This document shows, in pieces, positions 12,199-25,014 of a stretch of 64,000 nucleotides of DNA. The DNA is from Piezodorus guildinii (Eukaryota; Arthropoda; Insecta; Hemiptera; Pentatomidae). The notes below the pieces were generated by a model, which did not search any database, was not told the DNA's origin, and worked only from the letters and a program-made list of their open reading frames with translations. The translations under genes and the position numbers were made by a program. The DNA is taken from positions 116,246,936-116,310,935 of the forward strand of contig CM041292.1 of NCBI GenBank assembly GCA_023052935.1, given 5' to 3'. Each line of letters starts with the position of its first letter. The first letter of the stretch is position 1.

Positions 12199-12464
12199 GG
12201 AAGGAATTAGTCCGGGTGGCGGTCATTAAATGAAACAACTAAATAGTTTCAACTATTTTATTGTTTGCCAACGTTTCGACCCCCTTTGTGGGTCATCATC
12301 AGGGCGCATGGTGGGAGAATGGAAACTGAGTTTCCAGTTTCCATTCTCCCACCATGCGCCCTGATGATGACCCACAAAGGGGGTCGAAACGTTGGCAAAC
12401 AATAAAATAGTTGAAACTATTTAGTTGTTTCATTTAATGACCGCCACCCGGACTAATTCCTTCC
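12199..12464. mobile_element. Perfect 129-bp-arm palindrome with two hammerhead-like cores
   Basis: Arms 12199-12327 and 12336-12464 are reverse complements around an 8-base spacer. Each arm carries a module CTGATGA, a GACCC/GGGTC stem and GAAAC (plus strand 12361-12390; minus strand 12273-12302). That order matches stem-loop II between the two conserved strands of hammerhead ribozymes, which Penelope-like retroelements are known to carry. The module also occurs singly at 41.6 and 49.6 kb, so this is a head-to-head pair of a repeat end. Confidence 0.8.
12355..12405 (+). ncRNA. Hammerhead-ribozyme-like motif
   Basis: CTGATGA at 12361, a five-pair stem GACCC/GGGTC, then GAAAC at 12386-12390 followed by GTTGGCAAAC, which can form a three-pair hairpin. 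Stem III is weak and I do not find a clean cleavage triplet closing it, so self-cleavage is uncertain. The mirror copy lies on the minus strand at 12258-12308. Confidence 0.4.
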
Positions 12465-12715
12465 AGTAATTCTCAACGGTCAACTAATTACATCCACAAT
12501 ATTTTTTTTAAGTTTGAATAAACTTAAATTCACTGCCTTTAAATTGGCTAGCACCTCTGTGGTAATATTTTGCAAAAACTAATCACAAGTGAGCTACAGA
12601 TCTAAATAAGATAGTCTTAAGCATCAGAGATATAGGGTTTCTACAATTTATTTGCACCCAAAACAACTTTATTAAAAATTAATTTCCAAATTTAAAACAC
12701 TTGACATTTTTGCAG

Positions 12716-12860
12716 TACACCAAATCAAAAAGATTTTAATCCTGAATGGCATTTATTCAATGAAAATGGACATTATTTAGATATAACAAACAACGGATTG
12801 AAGATGAAGGAATTTGAGAAAATGATTGAAACTGTAGATTTTTGGAAGCATATAAAATAG
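12716..12860 (+). pseudogene. Orphan duplicate of carboxylesterase last exon
   Basis: A 145-base copy of the last exon of the esterase at 46518-46662, with the same length, an intact TTTTTGCAG acceptor, an open frame and the same TAG stop. By manual count it has about 16 base differences (roughly 89% identity) and 37 of 48 identical residues. Most differences change the amino acid, which suggests relaxed constraint on at least one copy. The next known esterase exon upstream (exon 9) is not found between 9.6 and 12.7 kb, so this is most likely the remnant of a lost tandem esterase gene. It could instead serve as an alternative exon of a transcript I cannot see. The conserved blocks PEWHLFN, GHYLDITN and VDFWKHIK identify it. 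Confidence 0.85.
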
Positions 12861-13479
12861 AACATTGATTGCTCCAAATCACATAAATATTTACAAAGAA
12901 AATTCACATTAATATGACATGGAATTTGTGACCTGTAAATTACTTTGTTATTGATAACATCATCAACATTAATCAAACAGATGACTTACATCACCACAGC
13001 ATTTATCTTCACAGTTCAAGATCACCAAAGCATTTATTTCAACCAAATTCTTAAACATTGTCTTGAAAACTATGTAGTAGTATTCACATTAAAATTAATA
13101 AATAACTAATGAAATATGCTTTAAAAACCGTAAGTGTGTCCATAATAAAACGGAACAACTGTAAGTGTGAAGCTCTCCTCAGTGAGGTGGTTAGGACAGC
13201 TAGAATCCCACCTAGCCTTAAAATCCAATTATTTTAACCTATCACAAATTAGAAATTAGTTTCTAAAGATAATTTTTAATTCATTTATTTAAATTATTTG
13301 GCATTGTAGAGTCATTATATATTGCTCAATCAATATGTATTTACACAAGCATATATGTAAACCTATCAATTAAAAAAAAAATGGAACAATAAATTGGAGT
13401 CACATCTGTAGTCTTAAAATTATACATATTCCAAGCATTTATGTTTCACACTCCATTTTTGCTTTTTCTTACCTATATA

Positions 13480-14727
13480 GGTCAATCCATTTGAAATCGT
13501 CCAATTTTCATTAATTTTGCCGCTCGACATTTTTGATTTTTGTGATTTTTTGACCTGTTATTCTCTATCTTTTCGTGAATATAATACCATAAATAAAAAA
13601 AAAATCGGGCAAATACTTTTAGTATTGCAGCCGTTTTAAGTCAGCTTCACCGGCGAAAACATGTGATGGGAAAACCTTTTTAATTCCTTTCATTTTTTTA
13701 GATATCAAATCAAAACAAAAATTAACAATAAGGCAAGGATATGCTTTGTATTTTTTGTCCGTACAACATATTGCCAAAATAGTGAAGAAAGTTGTCAAAA
13801 AAAATTCTCGAAAATGAATAAAAATACCTTTATTTAACAAAATAAAAGTACCTAAAGGAAAAGAGATCCACTTTTAATTATTTTTTATTATATAGCTTCT
13901 AAGTCTTAGTCCTACATGCTGTAAAAATTTCGATCTTGAAAGCATAGTACTTTTTACTATATGAATTTTCAAAATTGGATTTTTCGCGATGTTTACAGGG
14001 AAATATCTCAAAAGGGACTGAGTGAAAAATTATGAAACTAATACAGATTACCTATCTATACGATGTGTTTAAGTGACACAAATCTGGCATTTGAGACTAA
14101 GCTGGTTCCGAAGTTATAAAACTCTCTTAACTGTTAAAATAACGTTTTCTTTAAAAAATATCAACTCCGGTAATTTTGCATATTTAAGAACCAAACAAAA
14201 CCAAGAATGATGATGAGAGTATATTAAATAATTTTGGTCCTTACAACACATTACCTAAGAATCCAATGAAATGGTTTAAAAAAAAAAAAAAAAACGAAAA
14301 ATTACATCAACTGAAACCTTTGGCGCGCTATGACAAAGGAGGGTTTGAAATGTTTCTCACGCTTAATTATTTTTCCTTACATAGCCTTATAACTAACTTG
14401 CACTACTTGTTTTAGAAATTTTTATCGTGTAAGCTATGTCCTTTTTTCAATATAAATATTCAAAGCAGGATTAGAATTTTACTGTAAATATTACTAAGCA
14501 ATATAAATAATGTAATACAAAACATGTCCTTATCTTATTGTTAATTTTTGTTTTGATTTATTATATAAAAAATTAAAGAAATTAGAAAGGTTTTCCCATC
14601 ACATGTTTTCGCCTGTGAAGCTGACTTAAAATGGCTGCAACGCCAAAAGTAATATAACTGGTCTAAAAATCACGAAAATCAAAAATGTCGAGCGGCAAGG
14701 TCTGGACGATTTCGAATGGATTGACCC
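13480..14727. mobile_element. Long-terminal-inverted-repeat DNA element with 5-bp target duplication
   Basis: Ends GGTCAATCCATTTGAAATCG and (reverse) GGGTCAATCCATTCGAAATC are inverted; similarity of the two ends continues about 215-275 bases inward (CGCTCGACATTTTTGATTTT, AAAACATGTGATGGGAAAAC). It is flanked by ATATA at 13475-13479 and 14728-14732. It is inserted in the 5' end of a family-K copy: the join ACCTATATATGAAAT is intact at 2.93 kb. About 1.25 kb, no transposase frame seen. Confidence 0.8.
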
Positions 14728-14732
14728 ATATA

Positions 14733-15559
<827 letters not shown>

Positions 15560-15560
<1 letters not shown>

Positions 15561-18500
15561 TTTTTAACCTTCTTTCAACTCTAATGTAACAACTACATTG
15601 AAGAAGTAAGTAAATCAATTAAAAAAAACAAAAAAAAAACAAAACTGAAAGCAATTTTGCATTAGTGCAGTTTATTGTAATAGACTGAAAGAATATCTCT
15701 AGAAACTATGCTAGAATTATAATAAACAAAAGGTGTATTTTTATACTACTGAAGTTCATTAGCGTGTAGAAATATATATATTTATATTTATGAGTAAATA
15801 TTCTTTGTATAAATTTATTTTAATTTTATCAATAATGGAATATTCACAGTGCAAAAATATGACTAAGCGGAAAGTACACATAAAAATAACAGAAGTTGGG
15901 GCTCCCCATAAATGTCGTGTATGACTATGTGTTAACCTTAAATCTTTGGATCATGTTCATATTATATGTATTTTTATAATAATAATAATCAATCTTGATC
16001 TTCAATCAAAGCATGTGAGGAATGAAATCCATTTAAAAGCGGTACAGTTAATGAAAACAGGTAGGCATAGCTGTACTCTACTCAAGCTGCTTTATATAGG
16101 GCAGTGTATCTGGAACAGGACATCGTATTAATTATTTTACAAAACTTCCTTTATTTTTCTTCGAATTTCTTGAGATTTAAGTCGAGTGCGTTAAGTTGCA
16201 CGTTTGAGATGAAATTGTTTCCGAAACTGAGATATTTTAAACAACGTGGTGTTCATAAATCCACTTATTCCTCGACAGTCTATTCAAAATCGTCAGCACT
16301 GCTAGCAGTGTTTGTGTTAAAATACGGATGAACCAATTCCATTCTATAAAGGGCTTTAATTTATGTTCGACTTTAATTTATTGTGAAATATCATGAGGAA
16401 TACATTCATTATATAGTAACTAAAACCGATGGCTTAATAAACTACGATTAACATACTGAATATTTTATTTTTGAATAATGAATTTAATTGATTTCCATTT
16501 CCTTTCCTCTTCTTAAAAAATATACTTAAAGTTTATTTGGATTTCTCCTTTATTCTTTACAGAGCTTTTATTGTATAGTGGCTTTTTTCGTAAAACTACT
16601 ACAGCCGTACTATACGAGCTTAGATGAAAATTAAAAAAAAAAAGATGTTTTCTAGATTAGATTATTTATCTCATAGATAATTTCATGATTCTATTTTTCG
16701 AAAACGCTGCAAATTATTACACAATGGTTTATTATATCCAAATAACTATATTAGGATATAACTGTTTATATAGCTATTAACAGACAATTAATTAATATGA
16801 AAAGCAAGAAAAAGATCAAAGGAAAATGATATATTACCACGGCTAAGTTCAAAGAAATTCAATTCTCTATGAAATAGCACTAAGATAAAAAACGTTTTAT
16901 TTATTTATTTACTGTTAGGAAAAGCGGTTATTCGTATATATAGGCATGATTTCAATTTTATTCCTTTTTTGTTTTTGTAATTTTTATTTATCGCGCTTTA
17001 CAGATTCTAAAATTCTATACACATTTTTCTCTATCTTCAAAAATAACTGAGTTATGAGCGTATATATGGTTAACATTTTTTTCTATTCTTTTTTCTCCTG
17101 TTTTATAATTATTTGCGATTTTTTGTTCAAAAACAATGATTTTTTTTCTATTAAAAAATAGCTGAGTTATTAAATTAAATCACATTTGATCGGCCGCCAT
17201 TTTAAAAATAAACCAGCTGATATTGTCTAGATGTTAGGATCATCGTTGCATGCCCTAGTATTTTTGTGGGGAATTTAAAAAAAATTGGTCCAGTAGTTTC
17301 AGATGGCGGCCAAACGTTTTATTTTTTATGTGGGTTCTACGTATCTTTTAAAGCAATCTCTCAAATTTCATGGGGCGATATTTTAAACTGTCATTTTTTT
17401 TTTTTTTGAGATTCAAGTTTTTTTTGTATTAATAAAAAACCTTATTTCATTTATATTATTTCTGTGTTTCCATCTTCTTGTAAAACTTTTCGCAATAATA
17501 TGATTAGAACAGGAAAATACCATTGTTTTCTCAGTTGATACAGGAGATAAGAACTGAATTACTCAAACATTATTTTCTGTCCACAGAACACAGCTATGGG
17601 TTTTAATTTATGATTAAAAACAAGGAAAGCTTTGTATTTAATTTACTATTTACTGAAAGTCAAAGGTTGTTACTGAAGATTGGCAACGAAGGTTCAAATG
17701 ATCTTCTAAGTAACTAACTCAAAGAGACAAGGTTAATTATCCGTCACAAGTAGGGAAACAGCCTCCTTACGAACAGTCAAAAACAGTTAAAATGGTCCAT
17801 TATCTTTTTTTAGAAAAGTAGAGAAAAAATTATTTGTAAATATCTATTTATTAATTTAAAATTACTAACTGACACATCCAGTGAAAATTTAATTAAAATA
17901 ATCCTTCATTATTAATCCCAAATTTACCCGTTGATCAAACTGTGCGGGTTGCGTCTCTCAGAATGAAGGCGTTCTCTATCTTGATATGAATCATGCTTCC
18001 TCTCTGTTGATTTACTCAAGGTTTAAATAATTAATTCCGATTTATTGTTACTAATCGAACATTTTTTTTCTTTTTTTTATATATATATTTTTTATTTTAT
18101 AGACAGAATAAGGCTCGTTTCTTAAAATATATTGTTTATTTCATATATTCTTAACTCATAGATATTTATTATACCTATATTCTAATGTTGCAAGCATAAA
18201 ACCAAACCCGAATTCTCAAAATGGAGATAGTTTAGCAGTGTCAGTTTTAAGTTTGAAAAGATTAAGTTAATTCATGGTTAATAAGATTAGTTATCGACGG
18301 AAGATTTGTTAGGGTATCCTTTATACTAAAGGGAATGCTTCAAACTATAAGACTAGAAACAGAACTTGAAACGTTACAGCGGACCATACTGTTACCATAG
18401 GAAGTGAGGACAAAAGCAATATCAGTTTTTTTTTGTTTTTTTTTTAATATTAATTATTATCAAGAATAAGGAATACAGGAGTATAATGTCCTGTTTATCG

Positions 18501-19600
18501 ATCCTAATATTAACACATATTGGAATGGTGTGACAATGGTTTAATTTACTATCTGCAAAAAAACTAGTGGCAGTAAGCAAATATGATCTCAACCGAACGC
18601 GGATAAATTAGGAAATCTATAGGCCAAAATTCATCTGAGGGAGTTATATGGATTCATGATGGATTTAAGTGTATGTGTATTACAACATGAAGACCTTATA
18701 TTATAAAACAAGCTGCAGTAAAAATGATAATATTCTGCTGTTGTTTCTGAAACTATGAGTAGACGTGTCTTAGTAAAGCTTTAGGCTAGAATGATTGAAG
18801 TTTTGGGACTTTGGAATTTTGAGCAGAATAGCTCTATCACCTATGTCCATCAGAATTGTATGAGAACTTTATTGTTAGTAATTTGTCAATCTTAGTTTGT
18901 CTCGTAACAAGTCCAAATGGTTTGTTGAGCTTTATTATTTTATGACCAATGTCCGTCTTATGTCTAAGAAACAAAATATTAGTTAAAAAAAAAATAATGT
19001 ATACTTATTAACTTTTACCATTTTCTATTAGCGGACAATGACTCTCAGTTTTGCCAATTTAGGTATCGATAGTCATAGAAAGTCACTATATTAAATAAAC
19101 CAGATTTTCGTAAATGAAACAACTTAGTTTTCATTTTGTAAAATCATTCACTCCTATAATTAGAGCATTAATGAGATTGTGGAGTAACCTAAATTCAAGA
19201 AAGAATCAGTTGAGAATCCATGGTGCAAGACTTGAAGATTTTGTAGGTTGTAATAGTATAACTTGCTGAGCATAGTTTTTCAACCTTTTGAAAGCACTAG
19301 AGGTCATTACTTATGGCACAAACATTTAAAATACCATGAAAAACTTACCGACAAGTACAGTATTTATAAATGAATTAAAGGAAAGCAAATTATTGGAAGC
19401 CTATAGGTAAAAGCCTTTCCGTTTATGCTGGTTATCGCCATAAAAACAAATAGGTTATTGATAAAAAAAAAAGTTTATATTCATAAAAATATAATTTATA
19501 ACCAACACCTTGAGAAATTGGAGTATAAATGGTTTCAATAACAAAATTACCATAATTAATTTATGTATATCATATTTACGAACAATATATAGTTATTATA
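15560..19600. other. AT-rich region without recognised genes
   Basis: Only short frames and poly-A/T runs. A stretch at about 16.95-17.42 kb contains CGGCCGCCATTTT and CAGATGGCGGCCAAACG in inverse relation and may be a small non-autonomous element. I see no exon chain or RNA gene. Confidence 0.4.
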
Positions 19601-20265
19601 AATTATACATTGAGACGCCTGGAAGCGCCAACCTGAGAAAAATGCAACAATTGAGACGTTGATTTCCAAAAGGTACTATATCCATTCTAGGAAATTTTAC
19701 AGGAAGCGCGAAAATCTCTCATTACTATATTATTAAACCAGCTAATTTGGGTCTTTTTGCTTTAAAAATTAGAATAATTTTTTTACTATAAAAAAACATC
19801 ATATTTAAGTTATGAAATGAATTTTTTTAGAATGATTTGGAACGAAAATAAATGCGTAATTAGTACTTTTAGAAAATGACCGCATTTCTAAATCGTGTTT
19901 TTTAAGGACTTGAGAATTCATTAGATAACATCAAATAGAATATTTAGATAGAGCTAAATGATGAGAATACAAATATGTAAAAAAATCAATTTCGTAAAAA
20001 ATGTCCTTTAGTACCTTTTGGAAATCAACGTCTCAATTCTCCTCTAACTGTAGAACACTTGCTGATTGAGTGCCCGCTTTATGAGCAGTCAAGAAAAGGG
20101 TTGAATCTAAAGAAACCAATGAAAGAAATACTTAAAGATGAGGAAGAAAGTATTAACAAATTAATAGAATTCACGAAAATGATAGGATTCTACCATAGAA
20201 TATAATTATTTCGGTCACGCCAATGACCCTCAAAGGTAGAGGCGGATAAACAAATAAAAAAAAAA
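19600..20265 (+). mobile_element. LINE 3' end split by a MITE
   Basis: Left part 19605-19652 and right part 20035-20265. The right part reads SPLTVEHLLIECPLYEQSRK, ends in FTKMIGFYHRI and a stop, and is followed by a short untranslated region and a poly-A run, as expected for the C-terminus of a Jockey/R1-type LINE. The MITE at 19653-20034 interrupts it. Confidence 0.7.
19653..20034. mobile_element. MITE with AATT target-site duplication
   Basis: Inverted ends GAGACGTTGATTTCCAAAAG and its complement at the right border, about 25 bases long; AATT flanks it at 19649-19652 and 20035-20038. 382 bases, no coding capacity. Superfamily not assigned. Confidence 0.75.
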
Positions 20266-20786
20266 AAAAAATTATACATTGATAAATATTAACTTTTAAT
20301 AGATAAAATACTTTGCAAGTGCATTTTCATTAAACGGATATAATTGTTAATTAAATAAACACAAATAATAAAAGTTTTACGAAACATGATAATCTTTAAT
20401 ATTGTCGTTAAAGGCAAGGTTCTGGTAGTAAAATGATTAACTTTAGTTTAAAAAATATCCACCATTCCACATTAAATTAATAGATAAATATGAATCCCAG
20501 CATGAAATAAAAAAATAGGTAATATGATTTAATAGAGAAAACGCGCGAATTAAAACTAAAGAACTCATGTGCGCAGATGAGAAATCCCAAAATTATGTGC
20601 AAAATAAAGTATAAAGTAATATATAGAAACTATGTACCAAAAGTAAATTAAAATATGTAATGATATATCATATTATACATACAAAACACGTACAAGCTCT
20701 TTTATGTCGGATAAAGAAAACCTTGTTAAAAATGACTTATTATCATACTAAAATAAATGTATATAGAAAAATTATGTTTAAATGTT

Positions 20787-21014
20787 GTTTGTTTGTTTAT
20801 TTATTTAACGTCACTTTATGCTGCTATGGCTAATCGGACGATGCTACAGCGGGTGTCCTTAATTTTGCCTATCCAGGTTTAATTAGGATAGGGATCTTTA
20901 ACGAGTATCTGACATCGCAGAGGCTCGGGACCACCTTTTAACGTCCCTTCCGAAGGACGGCATAACTAAGGATATTTTACTCCCAATAAAAAATCCTAGG
21001 ACCACCTGCGGGTT
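20787..21014 (-). mobile_element. tRNA-derived SINE family S1, 5'-truncated
   Basis: Reverse-strand copy of the SINE at 23160-23431 lacking the tRNA-like head. It is bounded by the 13-base target duplication ATGTTTAAATGTT at 20774-20786 and 21015-21027. The 3' end is the TAAATAAATAAACAAAC tail. Confidence 0.88.
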
Positions 21015-21764
21015 ATGTTTAAATGTTAAAATTACGTTCAAAGCTTAGGAACTGAGATTCTTAACATTGACAAGTGTTAGCACTTTGTTTTCTCGTTTTT
21101 GAAACTGATTTAATCTAGAGTCATTAAAAATATCAATATTGAACTCATTAATAAACTGAATAGCAGAACTATATTCATATAAAAAACAAAAGTGTTTTTA
21201 ATATGTTACAACTGTCAGATACTCTTAAACATTAACAGTTGATAAGCTTCCATCTTAAAAATGACAATAACATAGCAAAGGAATAAATTGCATGTTCCGG
21301 ACAATAAAAGACGTCTGAGAGAATAAGTTTTATGTGACATAATACTGCGTCAGGTACCACAGTAGATAATTTATTTCTTTGAAACATAATGTGATTAACA
21401 ATTTATAATAATAGTTTTCATGCATATAATAGATGTAACATCAATAAAATTTGAGATTTTATCTTCAATAAGCAAGACAAAAAATAAGATCAAGACTTCC
21501 TCCTCCTGAAAGAATACTAAGAGTTCATATTCCAAGAACTTTTAGAAAAATCTTTTCCTGTTTGACGTCTTATAGGGCTGGAGGTAGTGGGGAAACACAG
21601 TATTTAACAGCTTGGGGTTGATACTTCGATTCAGTCTTGAGAAATCCATTCAAAGAACATGATGTGAGTATTCTCATTGATAGTTTTTAATATTTTTTTT
21701 TTGTTATTTTAACCGCTGATATTGATAGGTTACAATAATATTTTATTATATGAAAATATGTTTT

Positions 21765-22485
21765 AAAAATCTGGTGCGGGCGACACACGACTTCCACTTA
21801 CCTCCGTTGTTAAAATCAATTAAAGAATTTTCAATATAGATAAATTCAAGAGATAAAAATGAGTGAAACTAATAAAGAATTAATTAAATTGAATTTATAT
21901 AGAAAAAAAGTGTTTTATTAAAAATCTATTATATTATTATCTGAAACAATCAGTTAGCTTTATCGGTTTTTCATCACTTTAATTAACTTTAACAAGCTTG
22001 TGTGTAAGATAATATTTTTTCTAAAATCTTTAGCTTTCCAACGGTATATTATACAGCTATAAAAATATCGGGATTTAAGCTCTGTCAGACTATTTCAATC
22101 AGAATGAAACCAATATGATATTAAAGCACATTAAAATTTTAATCAAAATTGTTAGAGGCGTTTTTGAGAAAATCGTAAAAAGATTCAAAATGCATTGTTT
22201 TAATGTGGCTCTTCTGATAAGCTGATTTTGATGAAAAACTTTCTGTAACACCAGGAGCGTATAGTTAGTTGTCTTAAGTCTTGAATATGGAATTTCAACT
22301 TCATTGGACTTCTCGTTTTCGCGCTGGAGTTACCACACACACACACACACACACACACCTTCTCGCGGGACTTGGTCATTTCGACTAAGGGTACTCTAAA
22401 ACGTTTATTTCCGTTGAAAACTGGAATTCGAAAATTTTCACGATCGCAATACTTTCTCTTGCTATATATTATATATATCAGCAAG
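21765..22485 (-). repeat. Family K copy with CA microsatellite
   Basis: Starts with the signature TCTGGTGCGGGCGACACACG, ends at CGCAATACTTTCTCTTGC, and carries a (CA)n tract at 22335-22358 at the standard internal position. An internal deletion is visible compared with 4.1-5.1 kb. Confidence 0.75.
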
Positions 22486-22799
22486 TGAAAGTAAAATGTA
22501 TAGAAAATCATAGATTTGATCTTTATGGTTAGGGGGGTATCAAGTTCCTTAATTGGAAAGTCAGTAAGTGGTGTAAATTTAAATTACAAATTAAAAAATA
22601 TTGTTCAATTTTTTAAAGCCATAATAATATTAATTTGTTAATCGTTTATCATATAAATATATTAAAAACTTTTAAATTTATCACGCTTTAATATAAGGAA
22701 AGTACAGTGGAAAAGTTAATTCGGGGTGAGTCATCAAAACACTTAATTAGGTAAAAAATTAATTTATTGTCCCAACATTTATTTATTTGTTAATTTAAT

Positions 22800-23625
22800 G
22801 CGCTTAAATATCATGTAAGTTTCATTCTGATTGAAATAGTCTGACAGGGCTTAAATGCCGGTATTTTAAATTTTCTTTCCTTAAATTACCTTCAATTTCG
22901 TACATTCCAAAAGATTAATCATATCATCTTACTAACACTGATGAAGGACGGCTAAATATAGAAGTTGGAATTTGATGATCAAGTGAAGGATAAAAGAACA
23001 AAACATTTTTTTTTATGTAATTTTTGATAATGAGAACAGTAATATAAGACGTATAATATACCCTTGGAAAGAAAATGATTTTAGAAAAAATATTATCTCC
23101 TACAAAAAGTTTTAAAAGGCAAGATAAAGTGAGGAATAGAGAATAAACTTATTACTGATAGCTGGGTGGCTAGCGTAACAGCCTCCCATGCTAAAAGTCG
23201 CGGTTCAAACCCGCAGGTGGTCCTAGGATTTTTTAATGGGAGTAAAAAATCCTTAGTTACGCCGTCCTTCGGAGGGGACGTTAAAAGGTGACCCCGAGCC
23301 TGTGCGATGTCAGGTACTCGTTAAAGATCCCTATCCTAATAAAACCTGGATAGGCAAAATTTAGGACCCCCACTGTAGCATCGTCCGATTAGGCATAGTA
23401 GCATAAAGTGACGTTAAATAAATAAACAAACAAACTTATTACTGATTAAACATTAAACATTGTTATATGACTTAATCTTTATCACATGTTTCCAACGAAA
23501 ATGGATACACGTTTTATTAAAATCAAGTTAAAATATTTTTTCAAATTGAAGTATATTTAATAGTTTTTAAATTAATTTTAACAGTCGATTTAAGCGAAAG
23601 TCATGTGTTAACCGCCCAAGATTTT
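22800..23625 (+). repeat. Family K copy split by SINE
   Basis: Internal blocks TTTCATTCTGATTGAAATAG and ATTAATCATATC appear before the SINE at 23160-23431. After it the end signature appears in diverged form (GATTTAAGCGAAAGTCATGT, then GCCCAAGATTTTTTA). Confidence 0.7.
23160..23431 (+). mobile_element. tRNA-derived SINE family S1, full length
   Basis: tRNA-like head with GGGTGGCTAGCGTAACAG (A box) and GGTTCAAACCC (B box), a conserved body (CCTAGGATTTTTTAATGGGA, GCCGTCCTTCGG, CCTGGATAGGCAAAATTTAG) and tail TTAAATAAATAAACAAAC. The 15-base duplication AAACTTATTACTGAT flanks it (23145-23159 and 23432-23446). Other copies: 20787, 35.75, 55.84 and 56.65 kb. Confidence 0.9.
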
Positions 23626-25014
23626 TTACATTTACAGTGGACTAAATAAAATCTGATGTCGAATTTTTTACTTCTTTAAATATTGTGTAATGAGTAAAAT
23701 TGTTATGATGATGAAAAGTTTTCAGAATTTCTAAGAACTTCAAAATAGGTGTATTTATTTACATAAGTTTGCATGTTAATCATTTATATAATATCCTGTT
23801 CACTTCAGTAGAGAAATAATTCATCATCAGAAAGTAATTTCCGTATTTATGAAGGGGTCGAAAAATTAATTAAACAATAAAATCAGAAATATTTTACGTA
23901 TATATGTAGAAAATAAATTGAACCTTTTGGAAAACCTTTAATACCTACGAGAAAAAATTTTCAATCCTTACTTTTTTTTTTTTTTAATTTAAATAGGTTT
24001 GAGTCAGGGCTATAGGCGTTTAATTTAACTTCCTTTAGTACAACTCAAAACCCAACTAAGACCCCGACATCATCTAATTTTCTCCACTTTTTCGAGCTTC
24101 AAACATGTGTATGCAGGAGGATCAGAAGGGTGCTGGTTTAAGAATTATTTGGACAAATAAAATGAACGAGCCGAGAGAATTGGAAAAAAAAAAGAAAAAA
24201 AAACTACTTACTTAATTTTCACATTGATATGTATTTACACCATTTAACCCATAGATGGATTTCTACCGATTAGGAAATGCCCTAGTTAATGACCAATTAT
24301 CTACTGTCCATGTATAGATTTCGACCATAACGTATTAGCTTATGCCAAAATGTTAACTATTTGTCTCTTTTTAAAATGATTACAAACACACAGTTGGGAT
24401 CTGAATTTTACGCCATTGAATCAACAACTATCATCCTTGAACAATTGGCTAAATAAATAAAACCAATCCAAGTTTAACAAAATTTACGGATGATTTGGCG
24501 GAAAAAATAATGAAAAGTTTTATTTTACTTTTAAAATCACGATATTTATCAAACATTTGTTCTTAGTCCCCTAAGTTTAAGTTTCCGAATTTCAGAACGG
24601 CTTTTATTAAGCTTTAAATTTATTCTAACGAAGTTAAGCCTGTTGTTAAGAATGACCAACAATCATCTTCATATTTGCGAAAAAGTGATTCAGAAATGTG
24701 TTTCGCCGAGAGAGGGTCTCTTTCAATACTTGATTATTTTGAATGAAAATTCTACTGCCTCCTTCAAAAATGATCTATACAAAGCCTGATGATAACACAT
24801 GAAAATAGAAAAAGGCTCAAAAAAGTTTTTGAATTTGGAAAACGTATATCATGGATTATTTTTGACTGAATTAACCTTTTCCTTACGAGGATTAATCCGC
24901 ACGAAAAATGTCTAACATCAACCAACACCTCAGGACAGTTACGAACACTCCCTATTAACAGTTATAGGTCTTTTATAAACACAACCGCATATTAACAGCA
25001 CGTTGCGATATTTA

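Larger units (their letters stand above)
11640..13105 (+). repeat. Segmental duplicate of 45.65-46.88 kb
   Basis: Colinear similarity to the end of the esterase gene: a family-K repeat with the shared variant GATTAGAAATAATTAA, then TTTAAAACTTGATTTCAAG, intron sequence with TTGGCTAGCACCT and AAGATAGTCTTAAGCA, the last exon, and 3' flank AACATTGATTGCTC..CTTTGTTATTGATA. The palindrome at 12199-12464 is inserted only in this copy, and the SINE at 45.83-46.10 kb only in the other. Confidence 0.85.
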
